A DNA stretch of 64,000 nucleotides from Apium graveolens (Eukaryota; Streptophyta; Magnoliopsida; Apiales; Apiaceae), in the NCBI RefSeq assembly GCF_009905375.1, contig NC_133647.1:137387263-137451262 (forward strand). The letters run 5' to 3'. The number at the start of each line of letters is the position of its first letter. The first letter of the stretch is position 1. Under the pieces are notes generated by a model. It saw only the letters and a list, made by a program, of their open reading frames with translations, ran no database searches and had not been told where the DNA came from. Below are positions 1-10,709 of this stretch, piece by piece. The position numbers and the translations under genes were made by a program.

Positions 1-680
1 ATAGTTTTATTATTATTTATTTCTACTATCGGCTTAATATTGAACCTACAGGGTCACACCATAAAAGAGAATGATTTAATGGTGGAGAAATTAAGTAATA
101 ATGGCTGGTAATTATTTATTTGTGAAATAAATAATTATTTAATAAATTTAATAATTGATTAAATGATATTTAATTAATTATAAATTAATTAAGAAAAGTT
201 CTTAAAATAATAATTAAGAAATTAATTTTGGGAATTAAATCAAGTGAGAGAATTATTTTTTTAAAGTGTTTTGAGAAGGGATTAATGATTAAAAGGTGTT
301 TTAATTATTAGTTAATTGGTTAATAAGAATAATCAATTAAAGGGTTAATAATATTAATATTTTATGGGAAAATTTTCAGCTGAAAATTTTGCCTATAAAT
401 ATACTATTATAACCCTAATTTTGTCTCAACCTAAAAAAGTTAAGCAAACCCTAATTCTCCCACCCCTTCCTCATCCATTACATTGATCTCTTGGTGGATA
501 CCGGTGGAGTGCTTCACACTTGAGGAGCAGCTGCTAGGGATCTCCGCTCATCGTTCTTGGATTGCTTTTAAAGGTTAGAAATCGATCCCATATGATTTAA
601 TCACGATTTGTATGCCTTTATTTGGATTTTATATCAACAAAATTGTTTTACCATGCTTCTCTGATGTATAAAATCATATA
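1..680 (+). repeat. 5' LTR of the copia element (partial)
   Basis: This stretch aligns with 6216-6757 of the 3' LTR. It is 138 bp longer because the 3' copy lacks a segment after 'atattgaac' (near position 43). The LTR ends just before the primer-binding site, with terminal TA instead of the CA seen in the 3' copy. Confidence 0.9.
369..400 (+). promoter_or_regulatory. LTR core promoter: 22-bp palindrome next to a TATA box
   Basis: Positions 369-390 form a perfect palindrome centred on CAGCTG with AAAATTTT arms. TATAAAT follows at 394-400. The 3' LTR keeps the TATA box (near 6471) but its palindrome is degraded. The promoter role is inferred from the position in the LTR. Confidence 0.6.
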
Positions 681-681
681 A

Positions 682-693
682 TGGTATCAGAGC
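682..693 (+). other. Primer-binding site (tRNA-Met type)
   Basis: TGGTATCAGAGC lies one base after the LTR end. It is the usual plant primer site, complementary to the 3' end of initiator tRNA-Met. Confidence 0.95.
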
Positions 694-1013
694 TTAGGTT
701 GTATGCATATAGATCTGTGATAAAAATTTCAGAATTTTATGATCTTGTATGAATTTATTATAATTTTTGCAAGTTATATCATGGATTAATTATGATAGAT
801 TAGAAATTGTTTTGACTATAGATCTGGGTTCTACAAGTGTTGTAGATCGTCTGGGTATTTTTTTCATAATTTTTTGATGAGTGGATTAATTATTATAATT
901 TTTCGAAGTTGTTTTAATTAAAATTCGTAATTAAATATGTATATGTATATATAATCTGTTATATATTTATATGTTGTCACCTGCTGTAAATTAAAGAGAA
1001 GACAGTACCGATG

Positions 1014-1440
1014 TTGATGGCGGCACGGCCTCCAATGCTTTGTACGGCGACGGCCGCGGTTTAAAAAAAAATCGGCTGAAGTCAGGAAAGGGGAAGGACC
1101 GCGCGGATGGCTAGCGCGCGTGAGGGTCACGCGGTCCAGGGCCACGCGCGGCGGGTGTCAGACACGCGTGGTCAACAGTCAACGCTTTGTGCTGACGTCA
1201 TGCTGACGTCATCAAATGACGTCATGCTGACGTCAACTCAGCGTTTGGGGCACGTGAGGCGTGTGTGCGCGTGGGGGAGCGTGGCTGACTGTTAGACACG
1301 CGCCTAACAGTGTGTGAGCGCGTGAGGGCACGTGGCTGACTATCAGACAAGCGTCTGACAACGCGTGTGCGCGTGGGGGCACGTGGCTGAGCTTCTCGGG
1401 GCGCGTGAGGGCGCGTGAGGGCGCGTGTCGTTAGATTTAT
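1014..1440 (+). repeat. GC-rich leader repeat with clustered ACGT boxes
   Basis: A strongly GC-rich island in an otherwise AT-rich element, between the PBS and gag. Four exact TGACGTCA palindromes lie at 1193, 1204, 1217 and 1228. CACGTG G-boxes lie at 1251, 1329 and 1380. CGTGGCTGA recurs at 1280, 1331 and 1382, a 51-bp period. Two repeat units contain inverted repeats, for example TCAGAC-AAGC-GTCTGA. I found no protein in it. TGACGTCA and CACGTG are standard plant bZIP sites, so an enhancer role is plausible but inferred. Confidence 0.85.
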
Positions 1441-2122
1441 CTTTTCGAGATGCATTTAATGGTATATTATATTGTATTTTCTGAAATTGTTTCGGACTGT
1501 TTATAGCTAACAGTAGTGTATTAAAGTTGTTTTTAACTGTTTTAATTACTTTTAAATGCCTCATGTGATACATAGAAATGTATAATACTTAGACTAATAT
1601 GCTACATGATTTAACGTGCCTACCTTTACGTTTATTCATGCTTATATATGTGATATATACTTAACTTATCATGTGATGATAGCTTTAGGTGAACTTAATT
1701 AACATAAGGCGTATGTTAGACAATCTAGTATATTGAAATTGTTTCATGACCTTAATATAAATATTATGAATACAATCATGAGATTCTTGTTTTTATGAAA
1801 CATGTAATTAAATATGAATTTTTAATATTGAGAGAAAGGATGATTCTTTCAACAACAAATTTCTATCTGTAAGAAAGGGGTATTAAGTGACGCCTCTGGA
1901 CAATGCTCCCCCCGATCTGGGAATTATCTGATGGAATGTAGTATCCCTATTCCCACTAGCATTATGAATGCTTAATTTTCACTTAGGGGTTGTATAAATT
2001 AGATAAACTAGTGGGAGCCACTTATGAATAAAGACCTGATTCATATAGTGTTTTTGAAATGAAATTGAATATTTGCTAAGTGTTGTTATGTGTTCATCAT
2101 TTACAGATTTACTATATACGTT

Positions 2123-3448
2123 ATGTCTTCTGCACTATCACTCCGGAGTATACTAGATGCTCACAAGTTGACTGGTCCTAATTTTGCTGACTGGTTTCGA
2201 AACTTGAGAATTGTTCTCAGGGTTGAGAAGCTGGAATATGTGCTTGACTCACCTAAGCCTGCTGAACATGCTAGCGATGCACATAAAGATGAACATGTTA
2301 TGTATCGTAAGTGGATATATGATGCAAATGTTGCTCAATGCATCATGCTAGCTTCCATGAACATTGAGCTACAGAAGCAGCATGAGCATATGGATGCTCA
2401 CACTATCCTTATGCATCTATAAGAGTTGTATGATGTGGCAGGGAGGACAGCTCGATATGAGATATCGAAGGAGCTGTTTCGTTATAGGATGTCTGAGGGA
2501 TCATCTGTGAATGACCATGTACTTAAGATGATCAATTTGATTGAATGTCTTGGACAACTTGGTTTTGCCATGGATGGGGAGCTGAGCCAAGACTTAGTCT
2601 TGCAATCACTTACGGCTTCATTCTCGCAGTTTGTTGTGAACTTTCACATGAATAAGCTGGATGTCAGCCTGCCTGAACTCCACAACATGTTGAAGACTGC
2701 GGAATCGAATTTCCCCCCTAAGAAGATTTCTGTTCTTCTAATTGGTGAAGGATCCAATCCTAAGAAAAGGAAGAAGAACCCTTCCAAGAAGAAGAGAGTA
2801 GGTGGGAAAAAGATGGTTCCACCAAAAGTTGAAGACCCAAAGAGCAAAGCTGTTTGCTTTCACTGTAATAAGGTGGGGCACTGGAAAAGGAACTGTAAGG
2901 TTTACCTTGCAGAATTAAAGAAGACGAAGGGTGGTGAGACTTCCGCTTCCGTTTCAGGTATGTTCATGATTAAATTGAATATGTCATTAAATCAAATTTC
3001 TACTTGGGTATTAGATACCGCCTGTGGTTCTCATATTTGCAATTTGTTGCAGGGACTAAGGAGAAGTAGGACTCTTGAAGAAGAGGAGGTGATTCTACAG
3101 ATGGGAAATGGAGCAAGAGTTGCTGCTGAAGCTGTAGGATCATTTCATTTACATATGCCTTCGAGCAAGACTATTGTTTTAAATAATTGTTATTTTGTTC
3201 CCTCGATTGTGAGGAATATTATTTATATTCCCATGTTAGACTTGGCTGGATTTTTGTTTGTTATTCAGAATAATAAATGTTCAATTCTTAGAGATAACGT
3301 TCTTTATGGAAGTGGTATTTTAAATAATGGTCTGTATGTATGTGATGTAGAGCATAATTTACTACAAATTGAATATACTAATAAAAGAAAAAGGGATGAT
3401 GAAAATCTCACTTTCTTTTGGCACTGCAGACTTGGTCATATTAGTTAA
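2123..3448 (+). pseudogene. copia gag and protease with in-frame stops
   Basis: Best start is the ATG at 2123 (MSSALSLRS), a typical copia Gag beginning. A premature TAA at 2420-2422 lies in the same frame as what follows. Gag domain sequence covers about 2123-2700, then a Lys-rich stretch and one CCHC zinc knuckle (CFHCNKVGHWKRNC) near 2855-2896. The aspartic protease motif LDTACGSH lies near 3010; copia usually has LD(S/T)GCSxH, so this is a variant site. The GAG-pre-integrase motif WHCRLGHIS comes just before the second stop at 3446-3448. Confidence 0.9.
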
Positions 3449-4522
3449 AATAGACTGCGGATATTGCATAAGGAAGGGTTACTTGACCCCTTTGATTTTG
3501 AATCATATCCTACATGCGAGTCTTGTCTATTGGGTAAAATGACCAAATCTCCATTTAGTGGATATGGAGAGAGGGCCGCAGATTTGCTAGGATTGGTACA
3601 CACAGATGAATGTGGACCAATGTCTATGCAAGCCATGGGTGGATTATCATACTTCATTACTTTCATAGATGATCGATCTAGATTCGGATATGTGTATATG
3701 ATGAAACACAAGTCTGAAGCCTTTGAAAAGTTCAAAGAATATAAGTATGAAGTGGAGAAACAAACCAAACATAGTATTATAACTCTTCGATCAAATCGAG
3801 GTGGTGAATACTTGAATGGAGAGTTTCTAGCTTATCTCAAAGAAAATGGTATAGTCTCCCAGTGGACTCCTTCATATACTCCACAGTTGAATGGGGTGTC
3901 TGAAAGGAGAAATCGAACTTTGTTAGACATGGTTCGGTCCATGATGAGCTATGTGAATCTTCCAGTATTCCTGTGGGATAATGCATTGGAAACCTCAGCA
4001 TATTTACTGAATAAGGTGCCTTCCAAATCTGTTCCTCAAACTCCATATGAGATATGGAAAGAAAGGAAACCGAGTCTTAAACACGTTAAGATTTGGGGAT
4101 GTCCAGTTTATATCAAGAAAGTTAACCTAGATAAGCTGGAATCTCGATCCGTAAAATGTAATTTTGTGGGATATCCTAAAGAGACTTTAGGGTATTACTT
4201 TTACACCGATCATAGGGTGTTTGTGTCCAGACATGCTACCTTCTTGGAAAAGCAGTTTATCCTTGAAGGAAACAGTGGGAGCAAGATTGAACTTGATGAA
4301 GTTCAAGAAGCACAAACTACTACGGTTCAAGTGGAAACACTTATTCAGACTGAACAACCTTCTGTGGAACAGCCCATTCGTAGGACAGGGAGAGTGTCTC
4401 GCCAACTCGAGAGGTATTATAGCCTTGTCATTGAGAATGAAAATGAGTTTTCAATCATTGATGATGATGACCCTATGACCTATAATGAGGCTATGAGTAG
4501 TGTTGACTCAGAGAAATGGTAA
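3449..4522 (+). pseudogene. copia integrase, catalytic Asp changed to Asn
   Basis: Same frame as gag. It begins with the zinc-binding remainder (CESCLLGKM). The rve core holds the first Asp in VHTDECGP. The second motif reads RSNRGGEY where the family has RSDRGGEY (near 3788-3812), so the middle residue of the D,D,E triad is Asn. The Glu motif NGVSERRNRT is present near 3889. A downstream region typical of copia follows. The stop at 4520-4522 (EKW*) interrupts the frame before RT. The lost Asp predicts an inactive integrase. Confidence 0.9.
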
Positions 4523-5239
4523 AGTGCCATGAAATCCGAAATGGAATCTGTGTATACCAACCAAGTATGGACTTTAGTTGAAGCACCTGAGGGTGTGAAG
4601 CCTATTGAGTGCAAATGGGTATACAAAAGAAAGATTGGAGCAGATGGCCAGATGGAGACCTATAAGGCCAGGCTCGTGGCAAAAGGATTCAAACAAAGAT
4701 AAGGGATTGACTTTGATGAAACTTTTTCACCTGTAGCCCTGTTAAAATCAATTCGAATTTTGCTTGCGATTGCTGCTTACTACGACTATGAGATCTGGCA
4801 AATGGACGTGAAAACGGTCTTCCTCAATGGGAAACTTGAAGAGGAAGTGAATATGAAGGGAAATGAACACCTATTGTGTAAGCTACTGTGAACCATATAT
4901 GATTTAAATCAAGCTTCTCATAGATGGAACATCCGTTTTGATGAGATAATCAAAGAGTTTGGTTTTATCAAAAACATAGATGAACCATGTGTCTACAAGA
5001 AGGTTAGTGGGAGCGCGGTAATATTTCTTGTATTGTATGTGGATGACATACTTCTTAAAGGAAATGTTTTGTGACGCTTTCATCTGATTAGAGAGATTGT
5101 TGGAAGAGGAGATGTCAACGTCAAGAGAGTTGACACACATAACAACATAATAGACCCTTTAACAAAGCCACTTTCTCAAAGTCACTTTGTTCATCATAAA
5201 GACAAGATGGGTATTAGATACCAGTGTGATTGGCTTTAG
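4523..5239 (+). pseudogene. copia RT with RNase H deleted
   Basis: In-frame continuation with stops after AKGFKQR (near 4700), after LLCKLL (near 4890) and after GNVL (near 5073). RT is recognisable from QVWTLVEAPEG through YVDDILL near 5035-5055. Shortly after YVDD the text jumps to the very end of RNase H (IDPLTKPLSQ near 5153), so most of RNase H is missing. Confidence 0.88.
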
Positions 5240-5241
5240 TA

Positions 5242-5253
5242 CAAGTGGGAGAT
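5242..5253 (+). other. Polypurine tract
   Basis: CAAGTGGGAGAT immediately precedes the TG of the 3' LTR, the standard plus-strand primer position. Confidence 0.8.
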
Positions 5254-6757
5254 TGAAAGAGATGTGTCCTAAGTCCAATCATGTATGATGATTTAGGAAT
5301 AACTTTTATGTAATCTGTTTTGATTTCATTGATATTAATAAAAGACTTGTTTTGGTTTTATTACGGGCTTTATCTATTTAAGTGTTTAAATAAGATATAC
5401 CATAGTTTAGAGTAAAGCTTTTTATGGATTATGATGAGATCATAATAATGAGACCAAAAAGATGATAACTCTGAACTTAAATATTTCCTGGTCGTAGGAT
5501 TACTAACTGGTAATTAGTAATCCGCAAAGATTAGTACATACTATGCTTGCTTCATTATGAAGGATGTCTGTTCTCATAGACATTTATGTGGTGACACTGT
5601 AGCTAGTATGTAGGTGCTTATTATAGAATAAGTTCACTGAACGTGTCAGCAGATGTTCACATAATGATAGTTGTGCAAGTATCCTTAGACTTGAGGTCAT
5701 CATAGTCATCTTATGTACACTGAACTATACATTGGTTTAGTTCTTAGTCTCCAGGGACAATAATAAGGGCTCTACTGGGTGTAGGAATTTGTACACGAAG
5801 ATAGTGTATAATCAATAAAGGATCTACCTCTTCCAGTGAAAGGAAGAGAATGTTCAATGCTGATCCACTTATGCTAGTTCAGGAATCTCTGACCAGAATG
5901 AATGAAATTAGAAAGGAGTTTCTAATTCACATTAATTAGAACTAAGCATAGTGAATGGGAAAGCATATGATTAAATAAGATAGGCTTAACACGAGTTCCA
6001 TGCCTTGTATTTAATCATGACATTGCAGGGTAGAAGGAATTAATTGTATGGTAACTATTCACTGAATAGGTTCTTGGTATTCTAAGCAGTGAATTCATAT
6101 AATCCGGATAGTCGCGATATGCTGAGAAGTATGCCTCACGATGTAGAATAAACATGAGTAATTTATTAATTAATCATATTTAATAAATTAGAGAATTTAT
6201 ATAAATAATGATAATATAGTTTTATTATTATTTATTTCTACTACTGGCTTAATATTGAACGAATTATGAAAAGTTCTTAATATTATTAATTAAGAATTTA
6301 ATTTTGGAAATTAAATCAAGTGAGAGAATTAGTTTTCTAAAGTGTTTAGAAAAGGGATTAATGATTAAAAGGTATTTTAATTATTAGTTAATTGGTTAAT
6401 AAGAATAATCAATTAAAGGGTTAATAATAATAATATTTTATGGGAAAATTTTTAGCTGAAATTTTTTCCTATAAATATACTATTATAAACCCTAATTTTG
6501 TCTCAACCTAAAAAAGTTAAGCAAACCCTAGTTCTCCCACCTCTTCCTCCTCCATTACATTGATCTCTTGGTGGATATCGGTGGAGTGCTTCACACTTGA
6601 GGAACATCTGCTAGGGATCTCCGCTCATCGTTCTTGGATCACTTTTAAAGGTTAGAAATCGATCCCATATGATTTAATCATGATTTGTATGCCTTTATTT
6701 GGATTTTATATCAAGAAAATTGTTTTACCATGGTTCTGTGATGTATAAAATCCTACA
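5254..6757 (+). repeat. 3' LTR of the copia element
   Basis: About 1504 bp, running from TGAAAGAGATG to TCCTACA. Its second half matches 1-680 apart from a 138-bp gap. A Tat-like fragment follows directly, so no target duplication can be tested inside this window. Confidence 0.9.
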
Positions 6758-9230
6758 AAAGTAGCATCCGAAAGCCCCCTCTCAGTTCAAATTGAAAATG
6801 CCAAAATTAATAGGGACTTGAAAGTGTCTACTACTGACTCCTTTGACGGATCTACAGACCCATCAGATATCATCAACTTATTTGATGGAAGAATCGACTT
6901 CTTTGAAATAGCGTGTTGTCGGTTCTGCTCTAATTGCCTTAAAGGCACATCTTTAAATTGGTTTAATAATCTCCAACCCGGATTAATTGATTCTTGGTCT
7001 ATCTTGAAAAGCAAATTCAGAACTCGTTTATCTAGCAACAAGCGGGATAAAAAAGTAACGGCCTCACTAATCACAGTTTATCAACGTTCAAATGAAAGCT
7101 TAAGGACATATTTGACTCATTTCAGAGCTCACGTTGTACTGACCTTGCAGATCCATTGGCTGTCAACTATCATATAGCGGGTATTGACAGGTCACGACAT
7201 AGTCAACTCCTTGAACAACTCTTTGAGAAAGAACCTAAGACTTTGCAAACAACCATCAAGATCCTTGAGTATAGATTAACCCTCCAAGAAGCTGTAGGGA
7301 GCATCCAACACTCTCGATCTTCAAAAGTCCAGCACAACATAAGCCCACGAAGATCTAGGGATTACGAGAAGAGAGAGTATTGAAGCCCTAAGCAATCAGG
7401 AAGCGTTCGCAGTTTTAGAACTGTACAAACCTCTTTACCACCATGATCGTTTTAAAGGCATCGAGACGCCATTACCCAAGCGTCTGCACATCGTGACAGC
7501 AAGAGATGGAACCCTGAAACTAAAGTGCATCAGGAACTCACAAAGCTGAATGCCGTCAGGCCATAATCCTGGATTTCTTGAAAACAGATCGTTCTTATAG
7601 GCCCCCGAGGCCAATGAACCCGAACAGACCTCCAAGAAGCAAATACTGCGAATATCACGAGGATACGGGCTATGAAATAGAGCGTTGCTACAAACTCACC
7701 AATCTTATCGAGGAAAAAATATGCGATGGTAAGTTAGCCCATTATGTGGATAACAGTCAGCCACGGCGAGCGTCACATCGTGATCCTGACAGAGTCATCG
7801 ATGTTATTTCAGGAGGTTATTCAGCTGGTGGATATTCTAACAATTCAAATAAGTTGTATGCTATAGATGTTTGCAGGATCGACTCAAAAAGGCCTCGCAG
7901 GAACCTGACCCAAGTCATCTCTTTTTCGGACAATGATTACTCCAATGACATCATTGAAGACCACCATGATGCCTTGGTCATAAGAAAACTTTCCTCCTGA
8001 TAGGCCAAAAGAGCATTTGGAGGGATTCAGACGCATATTGTGAGCTCTAATCCTCGTAAATATCTCAACGAGGTCGGCGATATGGTCTAGGGACTTAATG
8101 GACTTGAAAATCATATCGTCTATATACTCTGTACATTTCAGCCGATTTGCGGGGCAAAGATGGTGTCCATTGTCCTTTGGAAGGTTTCCCCCGCATTGAG
8201 GAGACGAAAGGGTAAAACTTTATAACCAAGAATGCCTTTATGAGTAATGAACACCATATGGTCTTGATCCTCTTTTTCTAACTTAATCTGATTATATCCT
8301 GCAAATGCATCCATGAAAGAAAGTATGTCATGTCCTACTGTTGAATCCATAAGTTGGTCAATATTTTTTTGGGGATAGAAGTCTTTTGGGCAAGCCCTAT
8401 TTACGTTTGAATAATCGATGCACATCCTCCATTTTCCATTGTTTTTCTTAATAAACACAGCGTTGGCTATCCACTGAGGAAACTAGACCTCTTTGATGAA
8501 CCCTGCGGTGAGAAGTCAATCGATCTCAACGTTTATGGCATCTTATTTCTCTGTGGAGAAGATCCTTTTCTTTTGCTTCACATGGCGAGCCTCCGATGAG
8601 ATATTCAATCTATAGAGTGATATCTCTATTGGAATCCTTGGCATATCTTTTGGATCCCATGCGAAGATGTCCGTGAAGCTGCGTAGCATTTGTATCAACT
8701 GTCCCTTGATATCTGGAGGCAATATTTTTTCTATCTGGACTTTCTTATTGACAGAGTTCTTGTAGAGTTCCACTTCCTCTAACTCCTAGTTAGGCTCGCA
8801 ACTATTGTTTTAAATATTTTGACTATTTCTCTTGGATCGACCTCTATGACCTGATGAACCTCTGAATTTTGTGAACTGTGTTTCTTTGGTATAGAGTTGC
8901 CGAAGTAGCTTTGTCGTGAAGTTCATTTTCTGATGGGCAATAGAAATGATTGTTTTGAGTGGACCTATCGCGGTTCACCCTATAATGGCATTGAAGCTTG
9001 AGTTAATAACATGAAATTTGATAATTCGCCAAATTTGGCATGGATGGGACCCAAAAAGCACCGAGAGGTCGATGACTCCAACAAGTTTGACCTCATTTCC
9101 TGTAAAGCCATAGAGCGGGTTTCCCTTTGCTTTGTCGAGCTTTCTATCTCCCAAATCCATTCTTGAATAAGCAGAGTAATATAGAATGTCCAGAGAGCTA
9201 CCATTATCCACCAAAATTTTTCTCACAATG
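6758..9230. mobile_element. Tat-like Ty3/gypsy fragment with internal inversion
   Basis: Gag is on the plus strand (6786-7990) and protease plus RT on the minus strand (about 7990-9230). The gag half ends at HHDALVI, the conserved block just before protease in Tat-type elements. The minus-strand half begins with the protease motif LVDNGSS at the far edge. Turning the segment 7990-9230 around would give a normal gag-PR-RT order. No LTRs of this element are seen next to it. Confidence 0.8.
6786..7996 (+). pseudogene. Tat-type gag fragment, frameshifted
   Basis: Retrotrans_gag domain sequence reads across 6818-7130 (DGSTDP, LKGTSLNWF, LRTYLTHF). It shifts frame near 7130-7160 and continues as IAGIDRSRHSQLL. 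A later piece (7578-8000) has the zinc-knuckle-like CEYHEDTGYEIERC, then VISGGYSAGG and HHDALVI, which are Tat gag-protease spacer motifs. At least two frame changes and the inversion breakpoint make it non-functional. Confidence 0.8.
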
Positions 9231-9240
9231 TTGGTTCCTC
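7985..9240 (-). pseudogene. Tat-type protease and RT, inverted and broken
   Basis: Read on the minus strand from about 9233. Protease motif KILVDNGSSLDIL is at 9226-8975. A linker with FAWDPKDMP lies at 8773-8543. RT follows at 8458-8000 (KWRMCIDY, FMDAFAGYNQI, YIDDMIF, then KCSFGLSGGKF at the breakpoint). Stops separate the pieces (after FSTEK and before FPQW). DNGSS in place of DTGAS is normal for the Tat lineage. RNase H and integrase are absent. Confidence 0.82.
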
Positions 9241-9384
9241 AGTCAGAGCATACCCAATATCAGAACTAGCAAGAAAGTCCTGATTGAAGTGAAGTTCAGA
9301 TGGGGCTTCTGACTTGCTAAGAATAGCAGAGAAGTTATTAGGAACAAACGTAGCTCCATCAAAAATTATGTCCTTGGGTGCCAT
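9223..9384 (-). pseudogene. SIRE downstream ORF 2, N-terminal stub
   Basis: ATG at 9384 starts MAPKDIIFDG and runs 53 codons to ALTEEPTL before the TGA made at the Tat junction. It has no Gag or Pol similarity I recognise. It sits downstream of pol in the same orientation, where SIRE elements carry an env-like or unknown ORF. The CT-rich stretch upstream (9400-9490) looks like a plant 5' UTR. The 31610-31963 ORF may be the matching C-terminal part from another copy; that link is inferred from position only. Confidence 0.55.
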
Positions 9385-9509
9385 GAGAAATTCGTGAGAA
9401 AGAAAATTGCCTGTAAGGTGTTTGATAGAATGTATGTATGAAAAATCGTCAGTAGATGAGAGAGAATAAAAGTAAAAAGAGAGAGATAAAATATGAAAGT
9501 AAATAAAAG

Positions 9510-9545
9510 ATTTTATAATATTTTCTCTCTTTTACTTATACACAG
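9510..9545 (-). promoter_or_regulatory. TATA-like sequences upstream of SIRE downstream ORF 2
   Basis: The minus strand reads GTGTATAAGTAA (9545-9534) and then TATTATAAAATC (near 9520-9510), followed by a CT-rich stretch and the ATG at 9384. An own promoter is possible but the region is AT-rich, so chance matches are likely. Confidence 0.3.
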
Positions 9546-10104
9546 TAGAAAAAGTAACCGTTGAGACACCTGTCAGATATGCAGCAGTAAAAGATAATTA
9601 ATGGGCACGGGTATTCAGTAATCATTACTTATCACATGCAGTTTTTCAAGGAGAAACCGTTCCACTTACCAAGTAATCCCATTAATCAAGGTAGTTCAGT
9701 TTTATTTTAAATTTTAAAACTGTTCCCACTGAATAAATTTTTTATCACTGCGTGACCAATATTCTGTAAAAATATGAACAATGAGAGAATGACCATTAAT
9801 AAACCAAGTAAACAAATACTTCCACGTCAGAATCAGTATTGATTTGTATCAAAGCTAAAAAGGTCATCAGAATATGGTTAGTATCAGGATTTAAAATGTA
9901 TCAGAATATCAAACGACTCAGAGAAAAAATCTTGCATAAATATAAAATTTCATTGATATATTGAGCAAATACATTTCATGAAATTTAAATTACATGCTTA
10001 AAAGTACAAGATTGTCCTAAGCTACAAATCCTAACATCAATAGCTTTAGTCCTAAGCTAAGAAGCCAGACAAAGCTAACGGTGAAGAGAAACAGATAGCT
10101 GCAA

Positions 10105-10374
10105 TTATTTCTTCTTCCTACTCTCAACAAAAAGAACAGCGAGATGAATTATTCGCTCTTGCTGTCGGAGAGCTTCTCTCTGTTCCTCTTCCAGATGCTC
10201 AAGATGGCGATGATAGTCCATGTAGAAGAACAAGAGGTCTGTGAGGAACTCTTGGGGAATTGAGTCCCAGATTTCATCAGGAATGGCAGTGACATGCCAT
10301 TCCTGCTGTCATTCAGTACACCTCAAATTGATAGTGAAAGTGTCATAGATGAGAACTAAGTTAAAGTGAACCAT
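10105..10374 (-). pseudogene. SIRE downstream ORF 1, 89 codons with one TGA
   Basis: ATG at 10374 (MVHFNLVLIYDTF), an in-frame TGA at codon 22, then continuous coding-like text (QQEWHV, FLTDLLFFYMDYH, LEEEQREALRQQER) to TAA at 10107-10105. The C-terminal half is charged and likely helical. It lies 1.4 kb downstream of RNase H on the same strand. I do not recognise the family. The text after the TGA still looks protein-like, which argues that the stop is recent or is a point mutation. Confidence 0.5.
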
Positions 10375-10444
10375 GTTTGTGATGAGAAAAAAAAATGAGT
10401 TTTGAGAGAAAATGAGAGATGTGTTGGCTGGAATGAGGTGTTGG

Positions 10445-10460
10445 TTTATATAGCCAATAG
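10445..10460 (-). promoter_or_regulatory. TATA and CCAAT boxes before SIRE downstream ORF 1
   Basis: The minus strand reads CTATTGG directly followed by CTATATAAA (10453-10445), about 71 bp before the ATG at 10374. The spacer is CT/CA-rich, like a plant 5' UTR. This is a good match to a plant core promoter and is separate from the LTR promoter. Confidence 0.5.
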
Positions 10461-10709
10461 AATACCAAGAGACGTAAGGAAAATTGAATGGTTACAGGTA
10501 GAAATAATTCTACCTCGTCTCCCTAGACTGATGAGAATAATAACAGCCATTGGAAGTTTAAAACAGGATTTAATGCGCACACGAAACAAGTAAAAATAAA
10601 TGTGCATAGACGAGTACCACTAACCCAAATTATGTTGACTGTTAATATCTCACCCAAACATATTCTGATTTTAAATAAGACTGTTTCAAATTTTAACCAC
10701 AAATAAGTC

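Larger units (their letters stand above)
1..6757 (+). mobile_element. Ty1/copia LTR retrotransposon, left end outside window
   Basis: The window opens inside the 5' LTR (position 1 matches about 6216 in the 3' LTR). The order is LTR, PBS, GC-rich leader, gag, protease, integrase, RT, a remnant of RNase H, polypurine tract and 3' LTR, which is the copia order. The coding region has several in-frame stops, an Asp-to-Asn change at an integrase catalytic position and a deletion that removes most of RNase H, so this copy is non-autonomous. I do not assign a copia lineage. Confidence 0.93.

Noticed and set aside
1222..1573. Arg/Pro-rich minus-strand ORFs in the copia leader
   Set aside because: By-product of the GC-rich 51-bp repeat; few stop codons are expected there.
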